Assembly: GCF_004005905.1 (NCBI RefSeq)
Contig: NZ_SACO01000008.1
Span: forward strand, 101,544 to 165,543
Reading direction: 5' to 3'
Length of the DNA stretch: 64,000 nt
Source of the DNA: Novosphingobium umbonatum
Lineage (GTDB): Bacteria > Pseudomonadota > Alphaproteobacteria > Sphingomonadales > Sphingomonadaceae
Shown: in pieces, positions 18,194-26,917 of the stretch
Layout: each line of letters opens with the position of its first letter
How positions within the stretch are numbered: the stretch's first letter is position 1
Notes under the pieces: generated by a model
What the model saw: the letters and a program-made list of their open reading frames with translations, nothing else
What the model was told of the DNA's origin: nothing
Database searches by the model: none
Program-made: the position numbers and the translations under genes

Positions 18194-18226
18194 AAAGGCG
18201 GGGGATGGTCAAGTCCCCCGCCTTTT
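18194..18226. terminator. Bidirectional terminator between the efflux operon and uxuB
   Basis: The inverted repeat AAAGGCGGGGGA (18194-18205) and TCCCCCGCCTTTT (18214-18226) gives a 12-bp GC-rich stem, flanked by A-run and T-run. It can stop transcripts from both convergent operons. Confidence 0.85.
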
Positions 18227-18229
18227 CCG

Positions 18230-19576
18230 TTACAGGCTGATGCCTTCGGGCTGCCATGCGCTGGGCAACAAGCCGTCAGCGCCAAAGATGGCCTCCACCA
18301 CGCCCTGCGCCCCATGGGCCTGCCACGCGGCGGCCAGTTCATCGGCGCGGGGATCATCCACCTTGCCCCATTTGGCCACATTGTCGCCGCGCAAATGGCG
18401 CAGCCAAGCCGCCACGGCCTGATGCAAGGCTGGCGAAGGACGCCCTGCCTGCTGGTTCGCCGCCAGAGTCGCCAGCCAGCGCTGGGGGATCTTCTGGCTG
18501 CCATCCATGGCAATCTGGATCAGGCGATGGTTGAGAGCGGGATTGTCGAAACGCTCGATCAAGGCATGGGCATAGGCGGCCAGGTCCATGCCTTCGGGCG
18601 CGGGAATGGTGGGCGCGGCTTCATCCAGCATCAGCCCCAACACCAATTGGCGCAGGGCCGGATCGCCCACGGCCTGATGCACATAGCTATGGCCAGCCTC
18701 CAGCCCCAGATAGGCCAGCGCCGAATGCGCGCCATTGAGCATACGCAGCTTGGCGGTTTCATAGGGCGCCACATCTTGCACAATCTGCGCGCCCTGCTTT
18801 TCCCAAGCGGGGCGCGGACCTGCAAAGGCATCCTCGATCACCCATTGGCTGAAAGGCTCGGTCATCACCACGCCTTCATCGCGCAGGGCCAGCGCGGCTT
18901 CCACCTCGGCGCGATCCTCGTCCGTGGTGGCGGGCACGATGCGGTCCACCATGCTGCAGGGGAAGGTGCAATGCTGCGCCACCCAAGCCGAGAGGGCCGC
19001 ATCGCCTGCCAGATACTCGCCCATCAGGCGCTTCAACTGATGCCCATTATCGGCCAGATTGTCGCAGGAAAGCAGCGTCAAACCGCCAATGCCCGCCGCC
19101 ATGCGACGTGCCAACGCTTCGGCCAGAATGGGGTAAAAGCCGCCATCGGCCAGCCCCAGATCCAGCCCGCCATCGGCGCGGCGGCAATAACCTTTTTCCG
19201 TCACCGTAAAGGTCACGATATGGGTGGTAGGAGCCGACAGCAGGTTGACCAATTCAGCGCGATCCTGCGTCGCCAGCAACACCTTGGCCACGCTGCCAAT
19301 CACCCGCAGTTTGGTCCCCTCGCCCGATTTCTCGGCCAGAGTGTAGAGCCCGTCCTGCGAGTTCAATTGTTCCCCCACGGCGGGGCTGCGCAGGGAAACT
19401 CCCGCGATCAACCAGTCGCCACCATCTGCCTCCATCGCGCGGTCGGTATACCACGCCTGATGCGCACGGGTAAAAGCGCCAAGGCCGAAATGGACGATGC
19501 CAATGCTCTTGCCCGCGCGATCATAGGCCGGAAGGGCAGCCGTGGCGGGCAGGTTTTGTGCGGAAAGACGGCTCAC
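18230..19576 (-). CDS. uxuB: D-fructuronate reductase (mannitol dehydrogenase family)
   Basis: A 448-residue NAD-dependent polyol dehydrogenase. The N-terminal Rossmann region reads IGIVHFGLGAFTRAHQAWYTDRAM, the signature of the mannitol dehydrogenase family. FTVTEKGYCRR and LSCDNLADNGHQLKRLM are conserved cofactor and substrate segments, and KLRMLNGAHSALAYLGL holds the catalytic Lys/Asn/His region. In the context of uxaC and manD, the natural reaction is D-fructuronate to D-mannonate, feeding the dehydratase encoded divergently nearby. Tagaturonate reductase or a simple polyol dehydrogenase is the alternative by family alone. It overlaps uxaC by 4 nt (ATGA). Confidence 0.88.
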   Translation of the reverse strand: MSRLSAQNLPATAALPAYDRAGKSIGIVHFGLGAFTRAHQAWYTDRAMEADGGDWLIAGVSLRSPAVGEQLNSQDGLYTLAEKSGEGTKLRVIGSVAKVLLATQDRAELVNLLSAPTTHIVTFTVTEKGYCRRADGGLDLGLADGGFYPILAEALARRMAAGIGGLTLLSCDNLADNGHQLKRLMGEYLAGDAALSAWVAQHCTFPCSMVDRIVPATTDEDRAEVEAALALRDEGVVMTEPFSQWVIEDAFAGPRPAWEKQGAQIVQDVAPYETAKLRMLNGAHSALAYLGLEAGHSYVHQAVGDPALRQLVLGLMLDEAAPTIPAPEGMDLAAYAHALIERFDNPALNHRLIQIAMDGSQKIPQRWLATLAANQQAGRPSPALHQAVAAWLRHLRGDNVAKWGKVDDPRADELAAAWQAHGAQGVVEAIFGADGLLPSAWQPEGISL

Positions 19577-20991
19577 AGTTTATAGGCCTTTTTCACGAGA
19601 TTATAGGTCAGATCCTGCGCGACTTCTGCCGCTTCCCAATCCGCCATGCGGTGTTCGGCGACCATCTGGGCGAGGAAGCCGCAGTCGATGCGGCGGGCCA
19701 CATCATGGCGTGCGGGGATTGACAGGAAGGCGCGCGTGTCGTCGTTGAAGCCCACGGTGTTGTAGAAGCCCGCCGTTTCGGTGGTGGCATGGCGGAAACG
19801 GCGCATGCCTTCGGGGCTGTCGTGGAACCACCAAGCAGGACCCAGCTTCAGACAGGGATAATGGCCTGCCAGCGGCGCCAGTTCGCGCGCATAAACGCTT
19901 TCATCCAGCGTGAAGAGGATGATCGAGAGGTTTGCCTCATTGCCATATTTGTCCAGCAAGGGCTTGAGCGCATTGACATAATCGGTGCGCATCGGAATGT
20001 CGGCACCCTTGTCGCGGCCCAGCGCTGCAAACAGGGCCTCGTTGTGGTTGCGGAAAGAGCCGGGGTGGATCTGCATGACCAGGCCGTCTTCCAGGCTCAT
20101 GCCCGCCATCTCGGTCAGCATTTGAGCGCGGAACAATTCTGCCTCGGCGGCGGTGAAACTGCCCTTGGCCACCTTGTCGAACAGGGCCTCGGCCTGCGCG
20201 GCAGACAGGTTGGCGGTCTGCGCAGTGGGGTGGCCGTGGTCGGTGCTGGTGGCGCCATGTTGCGCAAAAAAGGCGCGGCGCTGGCGATGGGCGGCCAGAT
20301 AGCCCTGCCACGTCAGGCAATCCTCGCCGGTAATCTCGCTGAAGCGCTTCAGGTTATCGCGGAAGCCTTCAAACTCGGGGTCAACCACCGGATCGGGGCG
20401 ATAGGCGGTGACCACCTTGCCACCCCATGCGCCGCTAGCGTTGTCAGCCTGAATGGCGGCGTGATGCTCCAGCGTGTCGAGCGGGCTTTCGGTGGTGGCG
20501 ATCACCTCGATATTGTAACGCTCGAACAAAGCGCGCGGGCGGAAGGCATCGGTGGCCAGCGCCTCGGTGATCGTGTCGTAATAGAGATCCGCCGTATCCG
20601 CGCCCAGCATCTGGGTAAAACCGAACACTTCGCTGAACACCCAATCCGACCACATGCGCGAGGGCGTGCCGCGATAGAGGTGCCAGTTTTCGGCCAGAAT
20701 GCGCCATGCCTTGCGCGGGTCATAGGTGGCCTTGTGATGGCCAATGCCCAGATCGGCCAGATTGACGCCCTGCGAATAGAGCATGCGGAACAGATAATGG
20801 TCAGGCCGCAGCAGCAGTTCGGTGGCATTGCCGAAAGGCTGGTTTTTGGCAAACCAGCTGGGGTCGGTGTGGCCATGCGGGCTGACAATCGGAAGGCCCG
20901 CAACGCTGGCGTAAAGCTCGCGGGCGATGGCTCTGATACCGGTGTCAGAAGGCAGGAGTCGGTCGGGATGCAGGTCCAAAGGGCGAGACAT
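19573..20991 (-). CDS. uxaC: Glucuronate/galacturonate isomerase
   Basis: A 472-residue uronate isomerase that converts D-glucuronate to D-fructuronate and D-galacturonate to D-tagaturonate in the cytosol. The start MSRPLDLHPDRLLPSDTGIRAIARELY and the metal-binding motif IVSPHGHTDPSWF around residue 35 are characteristic. FRMLYSQGVNLADLGIG, the ATTESPLDTLEHH segment near residue 160, VMQIHPGSFRNHN and LGPAWWFHDSPEGMRRFRHATTETAGFYNTVGFNDDTRAF are further family blocks. Length equals known UxaC. It is the middle gene of gntR-uxaC-uxuB; 32 bp separate it from the regulator gene. Confidence 0.95.
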   Translation of the reverse strand: MSRPLDLHPDRLLPSDTGIRAIARELYASVAGLPIVSPHGHTDPSWFAKNQPFGNATELLLRPDHYLFRMLYSQGVNLADLGIGHHKATYDPRKAWRILAENWHLYRGTPSRMWSDWVFSEVFGFTQMLGADTADLYYDTITEALATDAFRPRALFERYNIEVIATTESPLDTLEHHAAIQADNASGAWGGKVVTAYRPDPVVDPEFEGFRDNLKRFSEITGEDCLTWQGYLAAHRQRRAFFAQHGATSTDHGHPTAQTANLSAAQAEALFDKVAKGSFTAAEAELFRAQMLTEMAGMSLEDGLVMQIHPGSFRNHNEALFAALGRDKGADIPMRTDYVNALKPLLDKYGNEANLSIILFTLDESVYARELAPLAGHYPCLKLGPAWWFHDSPEGMRRFRHATTETAGFYNTVGFNDDTRAFLSIPARHDVARRIDCGFLAQMVAEHRMADWEAAEVAQDLTYNLVKKAYKL

Positions 20992-21023
20992 GGTTGCTGG
21001 TCTTCCTATGACTATACAGAGGT

Positions 21024-21779
21024 TTAACTGGTAACGCGGGCATAGCGCTCACGTTTGGCCTGCGCAGCACGGCGTGCGGCGGCAATCGCCTTTTCTTCGG
21101 TGGCAAACAGCAAGCTGTCAAGCACTGCCGCCAGATGGGCGCGCATCGCAGCCCGCGCGGCCGATGGATCATGGGCGCGCAAAGCGTCCAGCACCGCCTT
21201 GTGCTCGTCCACCACCGGCTTGATATTCGCACTGCGCGCCTTTTCATGCAGCAAAGCGCTTTCCGGCGATTGTGCGCGCAATTCCCACAGGCGCTCGATC
21301 GCCTCGATGATGGCCGAATTGCGGGTGGCGCGGGCAATAGCCAGATGGAAGGCGCGATCGGCCTTTTCCGTACCATCGGGATTGCGATTCTCGCGCTCGA
21401 TATCCTCGACCAATGTTTCCAGTTCGGCCAGACCTTCTTCGGTAATCTGGGTAGCCGCCAAAGCCGCCGCCTCGCCTTCAAACAACAGGCGCGCCTCGGT
21501 CAATTCAAAGGCCGTGATGTTGAAACCGGGAATGTCTTCCTTGCCGGGCAGGCGCTTCACATAGGCGCCCGAACCCACGCGCACTTCCACCAAACCCTGC
21601 ACTTCCAACGCGATAACCGCTTCACGCACGGTGGGGCGCGACACGCCGAAAGTCACCGACAATTCACGCTCGGCCGGCAGGCGGTCCCCGACGGCGTAAC
21701 GCCCGTTGGACAACTCGGCCATCAGCTTGCGCGCCAGATCTTGATAGAGGCGATCTTGGGCGGGCGCGGCATCACTCAT
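21024..21779 (-). CDS. GntR/FadR-family hexuronate regulator (UxuR/ExuR-like)
   Basis: A 251-residue repressor-type protein. The winged helix-turn-helix spans residues ~15-80: [49 protein letters not shown] in its parts. The helical FCD ligand domain follows ([19 protein letters not shown] ... [27 protein letters not shown]), with the His/Asp metal-binding pattern of the FCD family. Its place at the head of uxaC-uxuB and divergent from manD argues that it answers to a uronate or aldonate. Candidate operators (TGGCCTTACCA and a TTGGTCA inverted repeat) lie immediately upstream, so it probably also controls itself. Confidence 0.87.
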   Translation of the reverse strand: MSDAAPAQDRLYQDLARKLMAELSNGRYAVGDRLPAERELSVTFGVSRPTVREAVIALEVQGLVEVRVGSGAYVKRLPGKEDIPGFNITAFELTEARLLFEGEAAALAATQITEEGLAELETLVEDIERENRNPDGTEKADRAFHLAIARATRNSAIIEAIERLWELRAQSPESALLHEKARSANIKPVVDEHKAVLDALRAHDPSAARAAMRAHLAAVLDSLLFATEEKAIAAARRAAQAKRERYARVTS

Positions 21780-21796
21780 CTGTTAACTCCGAAAAA

Positions 21797-21807
21797 TGGC
21801 CTTACCA
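21797..21807. promoter_or_regulatory. Candidate FadR/UxuR-type operator before gntR
   Basis: TGGCCTTACCA lies 17 bases upstream of the gntR start. It matches the TGGYCTNACCA core shared with sites at 36165 and 39465. Its position suggests autoregulation of gntR-uxaC-uxuB. Confidence 0.6.
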
Positions 21808-21819
21808 CTCACAAGCAAG

Positions 21820-21874
21820 TTGACAGGCCAACATGGATTGGTCAAGAATGTTTCTATCACAAGCTGACCAATCC
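21820..21874 (+). promoter_or_regulatory. manD promoter with a long inverted-repeat operator
   Basis: TTGACA (21820-21825) is a good -35 box, with a weak AAGAAT -10 candidate at 21844. Overlying the spacer and downstream part is a perfect 10-bp inverted repeat, GGATTGGTCA (21835-21844) and TGACCAATCC (21865-21874). The two arms are 30 bp apart start to start, about three helical turns. The half-site TTGGTCA is the same as in the other FadR-type sites of this window. Confidence 0.6.
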
Positions 21875-21887
21875 GGAAACCGATCCC

Positions 21888-23096
21888 ATGAAAATCACAT
21901 CAGCCCGCGTAATCGTCACCTGTCCGGGTCGCAACTTTGTCACGCTCAAGATCGAAACCGATCAGGGCGTGTACGGGATTGGCGATGCCACGCTCAATGG
22001 CCGTGAAAAGGCCGTGGTCAGCTATCTGGAAGACCACGTCATCCCCTGCATCATCGGCATGGACCCCCGCAATTCCGAAGATATCTGGCAATATCTCTAT
22101 CGCGGTGCCTATTGGCGCCGTGGCCCCGTCACCATGCGCGCCATTGCCGCGGTGGACGTGGCTCTGTGGGATATCAAGGCCAAGATGGCCAATATGCCAC
22201 TTTACCAATTGCTGGGCGGCCGCAGCCGTGATGGCGTGATGGTCTATGGCCATGCCAATGGCGGCGATATTGCCGAAACCGTGGATGCGGTGGGCGCCTA
22301 TATCGACATGGGCTACAAGGCCATCCGCGCGCAGACCGGCGTACCGGGCGTGAAGGATGCCTATGGCGTGGGCCGTGGCAAGCTGTTCTATGAACCGGCC
22401 GATGCTGCCCTGCCCAGCCTGACCGGATGGGACACGCGCAAGGCGCTCAACTATGTGCCCAAGCTGTTTGAAAAGCTGCGCGAAACCTATGGCTTCGACC
22501 ATCATCTGCTGCATGACGGCCACCACCGTTACAGCCCCACCGAGGCCGCGCAATTGGGTAAGGCGCTGGAGCCTTACAGCCTGTTCTGGCTGGAAGACGT
22601 GACCCCTGCCGAAAATCAGGAAGCGTTCAAGCTCATCCGCCAGCACACCACCACACCTTTGGCTGTGGGCGAGATTTTCAACACGATCTGGGACGCCAAG
22701 GATCTGATCCAGAACCAGTTGATCGACTATATCCGCGCCACCATCGTGGGCGCTGGCGGTATCACCCATCTGCGCCGCATCGCCGATCTGGCCAGCCTGT
22801 ATCAGATCCGCACCGGCTGCCACGGCGCCACCGACCTTTCGCCGGTCACCATGGGCACGGCGCTGCATTTCGACACTTGGGTGCCCAATTTCGGCATTCA
22901 GGAATATATGCGCCACACGCCCGAAACCGACGAAGTCTTCCCGCATGACTATTCGTTCGATCAGGGCATGCTCTATGTTGGCGACACGGTGGGCCATGGC
23001 GTCGACATCGACGAAAAGCTGGCAGCCAAATACCCCTACAAGCCGGCCTATCTGCCGGTGGCCCGTCTGGAAGATGGCACGATGTGGAACTGGTAA
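21888..23096 (+). CDS. manD: D-mannonate dehydratase, enolase superfamily
   Basis: A 402-residue enzyme that dehydrates D-mannonate to 2-keto-3-deoxygluconate. The start gives [18 protein letters not shown]; the frame is open far upstream, but that part overlaps the divergent gntR gene. Counting from this start, the residues known from the N. aromaticivorans ManD structure fall at identical numbers: Arg147 and Tyr159 (in the [12 protein letters not shown]...DAYG segment), Asp210 and His212 (LLHDGHHRY), and metal ligands Glu236 (FWLED) and Glu262 (AVGEIF). This is strong evidence for true ManD rather than another RspA-like sugar acid dehydratase. First gene of manD-MFS-GH31. Confidence 0.95.
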   Translation: MKITSARVIVTCPGRNFVTLKIETDQGVYGIGDATLNGREKAVVSYLEDHVIPCIIGMDPRNSEDIWQYLYRGAYWRRGPVTMRAIAAVDVALWDIKAKMANMPLYQLLGGRSRDGVMVYGHANGGDIAETVDAVGAYIDMGYKAIRAQTGVPGVKDAYGVGRGKLFYEPADAALPSLTGWDTRKALNYVPKLFEKLRETYGFDHHLLHDGHHRYSPTEAAQLGKALEPYSLFWLEDVTPAENQEAFKLIRQHTTTPLAVGEIFNTIWDAKDLIQNQLIDYIRATIVGAGGITHLRRIADLASLYQIRTGCHGATDLSPVTMGTALHFDTWVPNFGIQEYMRHTPETDEVFPHDYSFDQGMLYVGDTVGHGVDIDEKLAAKYPYKPAYLPVARLEDGTMWNW

Positions 23097-23142
23097 GAAC
23101 CGATCACAAAGACCATAAGAAACAAGGGGTAGGATTAGAACA

Positions 23143-24390
23143 ATGACATGGCGCTCGGCGCGGTTGCGCATATTGTTGCTGGTGATGGTGGGTACCATCA
23201 TCAATTATATCGCACGCAACTCGCTGGGCGTCCTTGCCCCCCAACTCAAGGCCGATCTGGCCATTACGACCCAGCAATATAGCTATATCGTCGGCGCGTT
23301 TCAGCTCGCCTATACGGTGATGCAGCCGATTGGCGGGTTGCTGATTGACAAGATTGGCCTGACCGCAGGCTTTGCCCTGTTCGCCGCCGCGTGGAGCCTT
23401 GCCAATATGGCGCATGGCTTTGCGCGAGGCTGGCTGTCACTGGCGGCATTCCGCGGCTTGCTGGGCATGGCCGAGGCTGCTGCCATCCCAGCGGGCATGA
23501 AAACCATCGGCGAATGGTTCCCTGATCGTGAGCGTTCGGTCGCGGTGGGCTGGTTCAATGCCGGAACCTCGCTAGGCGCGGTGATCGCGCCGGTCATCGC
23601 CGCGCTAGTGGCCAAAATCTATGGCTGGCAGGCCGCCTTTATCGTCACCGGCGCGATGGGCCTCGCCTTTGCCGCCGCATGGTATTGGCTTTACCGCTCG
23701 CCTGACAAAGCCAGCTATGTGACGCCGCAGGAACTCGATGAAATCCGCGCAGGCCAGCGCCCTGTGCCCGCCAGCGCCAGCACCTTGCGCGCCATCGCCG
23801 CCACGCCGCGCTTCTGGGCGATTGCCGTGCCGCGCTTTCTGGCCGAACCGGCTTGGCAGACTTTCTCCTTCTGGATCCCGCTCTATCTGGCCAAGGAACG
23901 CGGGATGGATATTACCCAGATTGCGCTTTTCGCATGGGTGCCCTTTCTGGCGGCGGATGCGGGCGGCATTCTGGGCGGCTATCTGGCGCCCTTGCTGCAA
24001 CGCTGGCGGGGCTTCAGTCTGGAAAATTCCCGCATCGCAGGCATTGCCCTTGCCGCCATTTTGATGATTGCGCCCGGCTGCGTGGGCCTTGTTGCCAGCC
24101 CCTATGCAGCGATTGCGCTGCTCTCGCTGGGCGGCTTTGCACATCAGATTATCTCTGTCCTCATCAACACCTTGTCCGCCGATGTTTTCCCCAAAGGTGA
24201 CATTGCCAAGGCCAATGGTCTGGTCGGCATGGCGGGCTGGACCGGCGGCTTGCTCTTCTCGCTGGCCATCGGCCAATTGGCGGACAAGATCGGCTATGCA
24301 CCGCTGTTCGCCTGCCTTGGCGTTTTCGATCTGATCGGCGCGGTCTGGCTGTTTGGCCTGCGCCGCCACCTCATCCTGCAAAAGGCTTGA
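23143..24390 (+). CDS. MFS hexuronate transporter (ExuT-like, ACS family)
   Basis: A 415-residue major facilitator with about 12 predicted membrane helices. The N-terminal segment GTIINYIARNSLGVLAPQLKADLAITTQQYSYIVGAFQLAYTVMQP and the motif RGLLGMAEAAAIPAGMKTIGEWFPDRERSVAVGWFNAG are diagnostic of the anion:cation symporter family containing ExuT/GudP. It lies 46 bp after manD and 7 bp before a GH31 gene, so it most likely brings glucuronate or galacturonate, or a small uronate oligomer, across the inner membrane. The loop ending RPVPASASTL between helices 6 and 7 is typical. Confidence 0.88.
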   Translation: MTWRSARLRILLLVMVGTIINYIARNSLGVLAPQLKADLAITTQQYSYIVGAFQLAYTVMQPIGGLLIDKIGLTAGFALFAAAWSLANMAHGFARGWLSLAAFRGLLGMAEAAAIPAGMKTIGEWFPDRERSVAVGWFNAGTSLGAVIAPVIAALVAKIYGWQAAFIVTGAMGLAFAAAWYWLYRSPDKASYVTPQELDEIRAGQRPVPASASTLRAIAATPRFWAIAVPRFLAEPAWQTFSFWIPLYLAKERGMDITQIALFAWVPFLAADAGGILGGYLAPLLQRWRGFSLENSRIAGIALAAILMIAPGCVGLVASPYAAIALLSLGGFAHQIISVLINTLSADVFPKGDIAKANGLVGMAGWTGGLLFSLAIGQLADKIGYAPLFACLGVFDLIGAVWLFGLRRHLILQKA

Positions 24391-24397
24391 TCCCCCC

Positions 24398-26833
24398 ATG
24401 CAATTGCAACCTCTCCGTAAAGCAAGCCTTGCCCATCCGCCGCTGTTCTCCGTCAGCCAGCAGGACGGCGCCCGCGTCACCCTTGCCGCCGATACCGGTG
24501 CCCTCGCCCATATCTTTGTGCCCGAGGAAGACATTATCCGCGTGCTGCTGCTGGCCAAGGGCGAACTGACGCTGCCCCCCAGTTGGGCCGTGGCGCCGGG
24601 CCAGACCGACATTGCCGAACCGGGCCGTGACCGGATGAGCATGGAGGGCTTTTCCGCCCCCGCCTACTCGCTGGAGGAAAGCGAGAGCCAGATCATCATC
24701 GCCACCGCGCGCCTGCGCCTGACCATCACGCGCAATGGGTTCTTCTGCACATGGGAGCAGGCCGAAGGCGACGCATGGCGCGTCATTGCGCAGGACCGCC
24801 CCACGCAGGCCTATAATTTCGGTTGGTGGGATGATGCCGCCTATCACTATGTCACCCGTCAGGATGGCGAGCGCTATTACGCGCTGGGCGAGCGGGCAGG
24901 CGCGATGGACCGCGCCGGTCGCCGCTTCCGCCTGACCAATCTGGACCCGATGGGCTATGACGCCAGCGCCGATGACCCGCTGTATAAGTCCATTCCCTAT
25001 GTGCTGGTGGTCAAAGGTGATGGCGCGGCCCATGGCGTGTTTTACGATACGACCGCCGACCCCGTGTTCGATTTCGGGCATGAGCATGACAATTACCACC
25101 CGCATTACCGCTATATCCGCACCGGTGAAGCCGATCTTGATTATTACATGATCGCCGGCCCCGATGCGCGCGAGGTGACCCGCCGCTACACATGGCTGAC
25201 CGGCCGCCCTGCCCTGCAACCGCGCTGGGCAGTGGGCTATTCCGGCTCCACCATGACCTATACCGATGCGCCCAATGCGCAGGAACGTATGGTCGAATTC
25301 ATCGAGGGCGTATCGACCCATCAGGTGCCCTGCGAGAGTTTCCACCTCTCCTCAGGCTATACCTCGATTGGCGACAAGCGTTACGTGTTCCACTGGAACC
25401 GCGACAAATTCCCCGATGTGGACGCTTTCGTCAAAAGCTATGCCGATGCGGGGGTGGACCTTGTGCCCAACATCAAACCCGCCCTGCTGGTCGACCACCC
25501 GCTCTATGCCGAATTGGCCGAAAAGGGCTGGTTCGTCTGCGACGAGGATGGCGACCCCATCATCTGCCAGTTCTGGGACGAGGTGGGTTCCTATGTCGAT
25601 TTCACCAACCCCGATGCCGCCGCTTGGTGGCGCGGACAGGTGACGCAGCAATTGCTGGAATATGGCATCCGCTCGACGTGGAACGACAATAATGAATATG
25701 AAATCTGGGACAAACGCGCCCGTATCGCCGGTTTTGGCACCCCCCGCGCAGCTGCTGCCGAAAGGCCCGTCCAGACGCTGTTGATGATGCGCGCCAGTCG
25801 GCAGGCCCAGATTGCCTATCGCCCGGACGCGCGCCCCTATGTCGTCACTCGCAGCGGGATGGCGGGAATGCAACGCTATGCGCAAACATGGTCGGGCGAC
25901 AATTACACCGATTGGAAAACCATCCGTTACAACCAGAAAATGGGTATCGGGCTGGCTCTGTCGGGCGTATCGAACACGGGCCATGACATTGGCGGCTTTG
26001 CCGGTCCCAAGCCGGATCCGGAATTGTTCCTGCGCTGGGTGCAGGCGGGCATCATGATGCCGCGCTTTTCCATCCATAGCTGGAACAGCGACCGCAGCGT
26101 CAACGAGCCATGGATGTATCACAATACCACGCCCGCCATTGTGGGCATGATGCAGATGCGGCAGGCCTTGCAGCCTTTCCTGCATGATCTGCTCTGGCGC
26201 CATCACGCGCATTACGATGTGGCGCTGCGCCCGCTATGGCTCGATTTCGGCCATGATCCGCGCGCTTGGGAAGATGGCGACAGCCATCTGCTCGGCCCCG
26301 ACCTGCTGGTGGCTCCGGCGATGGATGAAGGCTTGCGCACCGTCACAACCTATCTGCCGCAAGGCGCCGCCTGGTATGATATCCGCCATGACCAGCGCCA
26401 TGCGGGTGGTCAGGATGTGGTGCTGGACGCACCGCTCTTTGGCCTGCCGCCCATGCTGGCGCGTGAGGGCAGCGCCATGTTACTGGACATCGCGCCCAGT
26501 AGTTTTGGCCGCCGCCCTGCGCAGCCCTGCGTCCTGCTCTATCCGCATCACGGCAATGGGCAGATCGCATGGACCGCCTTTGACGAAAGCGGCGATGCTT
26601 GGCCCGATGCCGAACATCCGCCTCTGTGGAAGCTGGATGTGACCACCAGCGCCAACAGCATCGCCATAGAGGCCGCATGGTCAGGCAAATCAGCCGCACC
26701 TGCCGCCAGCCTGACCATAGCCCTGCCCGTGGGCGAGACGCGGGCGGTGACTCTCAATGGCGTGGCGGTGGAAACGCAAGCCACCACCGTGCTGGGGCTC
26801 GCCCGTCCTGCCGTGGAATGGGTGCTGGGCTAA
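24398..26833 (+). CDS. Glycoside hydrolase family 31 enzyme, cytosolic
   Basis: An 811-residue protein without a signal peptide. An N-terminal beta-sandwich (residues ~1-260) leads into a TIM barrel. The nucleophile is Asp430 in STWNDNNEYEIWD, and the acid/base is probably Asp501 in the WSGDN segment of GMQRYAQTWSGDNYTDWK. The distal domains (LLGPDLLVAPAMDEGLRTVTTYLPQGAAWYD) follow the family. GH31 covers alpha-glucosidases, alpha-xylosidases, alpha-galactosidases and others; the loops do not let me choose. Its operon with manD and an ExuT-like carrier suggests it frees an alpha-linked neutral sugar from an imported uronate-containing oligosaccharide. Start chosen 7 bases after the MFS stop codon. 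Confidence 0.87.
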   Translation: MQLQPLRKASLAHPPLFSVSQQDGARVTLAADTGALAHIFVPEEDIIRVLLLAKGELTLPPSWAVAPGQTDIAEPGRDRMSMEGFSAPAYSLEESESQIIIATARLRLTITRNGFFCTWEQAEGDAWRVIAQDRPTQAYNFGWWDDAAYHYVTRQDGERYYALGERAGAMDRAGRRFRLTNLDPMGYDASADDPLYKSIPYVLVVKGDGAAHGVFYDTTADPVFDFGHEHDNYHPHYRYIRTGEADLDYYMIAGPDAREVTRRYTWLTGRPALQPRWAVGYSGSTMTYTDAPNAQERMVEFIEGVSTHQVPCESFHLSSGYTSIGDKRYVFHWNRDKFPDVDAFVKSYADAGVDLVPNIKPALLVDHPLYAELAEKGWFVCDEDGDPIICQFWDEVGSYVDFTNPDAAAWWRGQVTQQLLEYGIRSTWNDNNEYEIWDKRARIAGFGTPRAAAAERPVQTLLMMRASRQAQIAYRPDARPYVVTRSGMAGMQRYAQTWSGDNYTDWKTIRYNQKMGIGLALSGVSNTGHDIGGFAGPKPDPELFLRWVQAGIMMPRFSIHSWNSDRSVNEPWMYHNTTPAIVGMMQMRQALQPFLHDLLWRHHAHYDVALRPLWLDFGHDPRAWEDGDSHLLGPDLLVAPAMDEGLRTVTTYLPQGAAWYDIRHDQRHAGGQDVVLDAPLFGLPPMLAREGSAMLLDIAPSSFGRRPAQPCVLLYPHHGNGQIAWTAFDESGDAWPDAEHPPLWKLDVTTSANSIAIEAAWSGKSAAPAASLTIALPVGETRAVTLNGVAVETQATTVLGLARPAVEWVLG

Positions 26834-26852
26834 CCCCCCAGCCACCCCGAAC

Positions 26853-26896
26853 AAAAAGGCCGGTCCGCGTTTGCCTCCACGCGAACCGGCCTTTTT
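26853..26896. terminator. Strong bidirectional terminator after GH31
   Basis: AAAAAGGCCGGT (26853-26864) and ACCGGCCTTTTT (26885-26896) form a 12-bp stem with A-run and T-run flanks. A second short GC pairing, CGCGT with ACGCG, lies inside the loop. It sits between the convergent GH31 and MFS genes. Confidence 0.9.
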
Positions 26897-26917
26897 CATG
26901 CGCCAAAGATAACAGCG

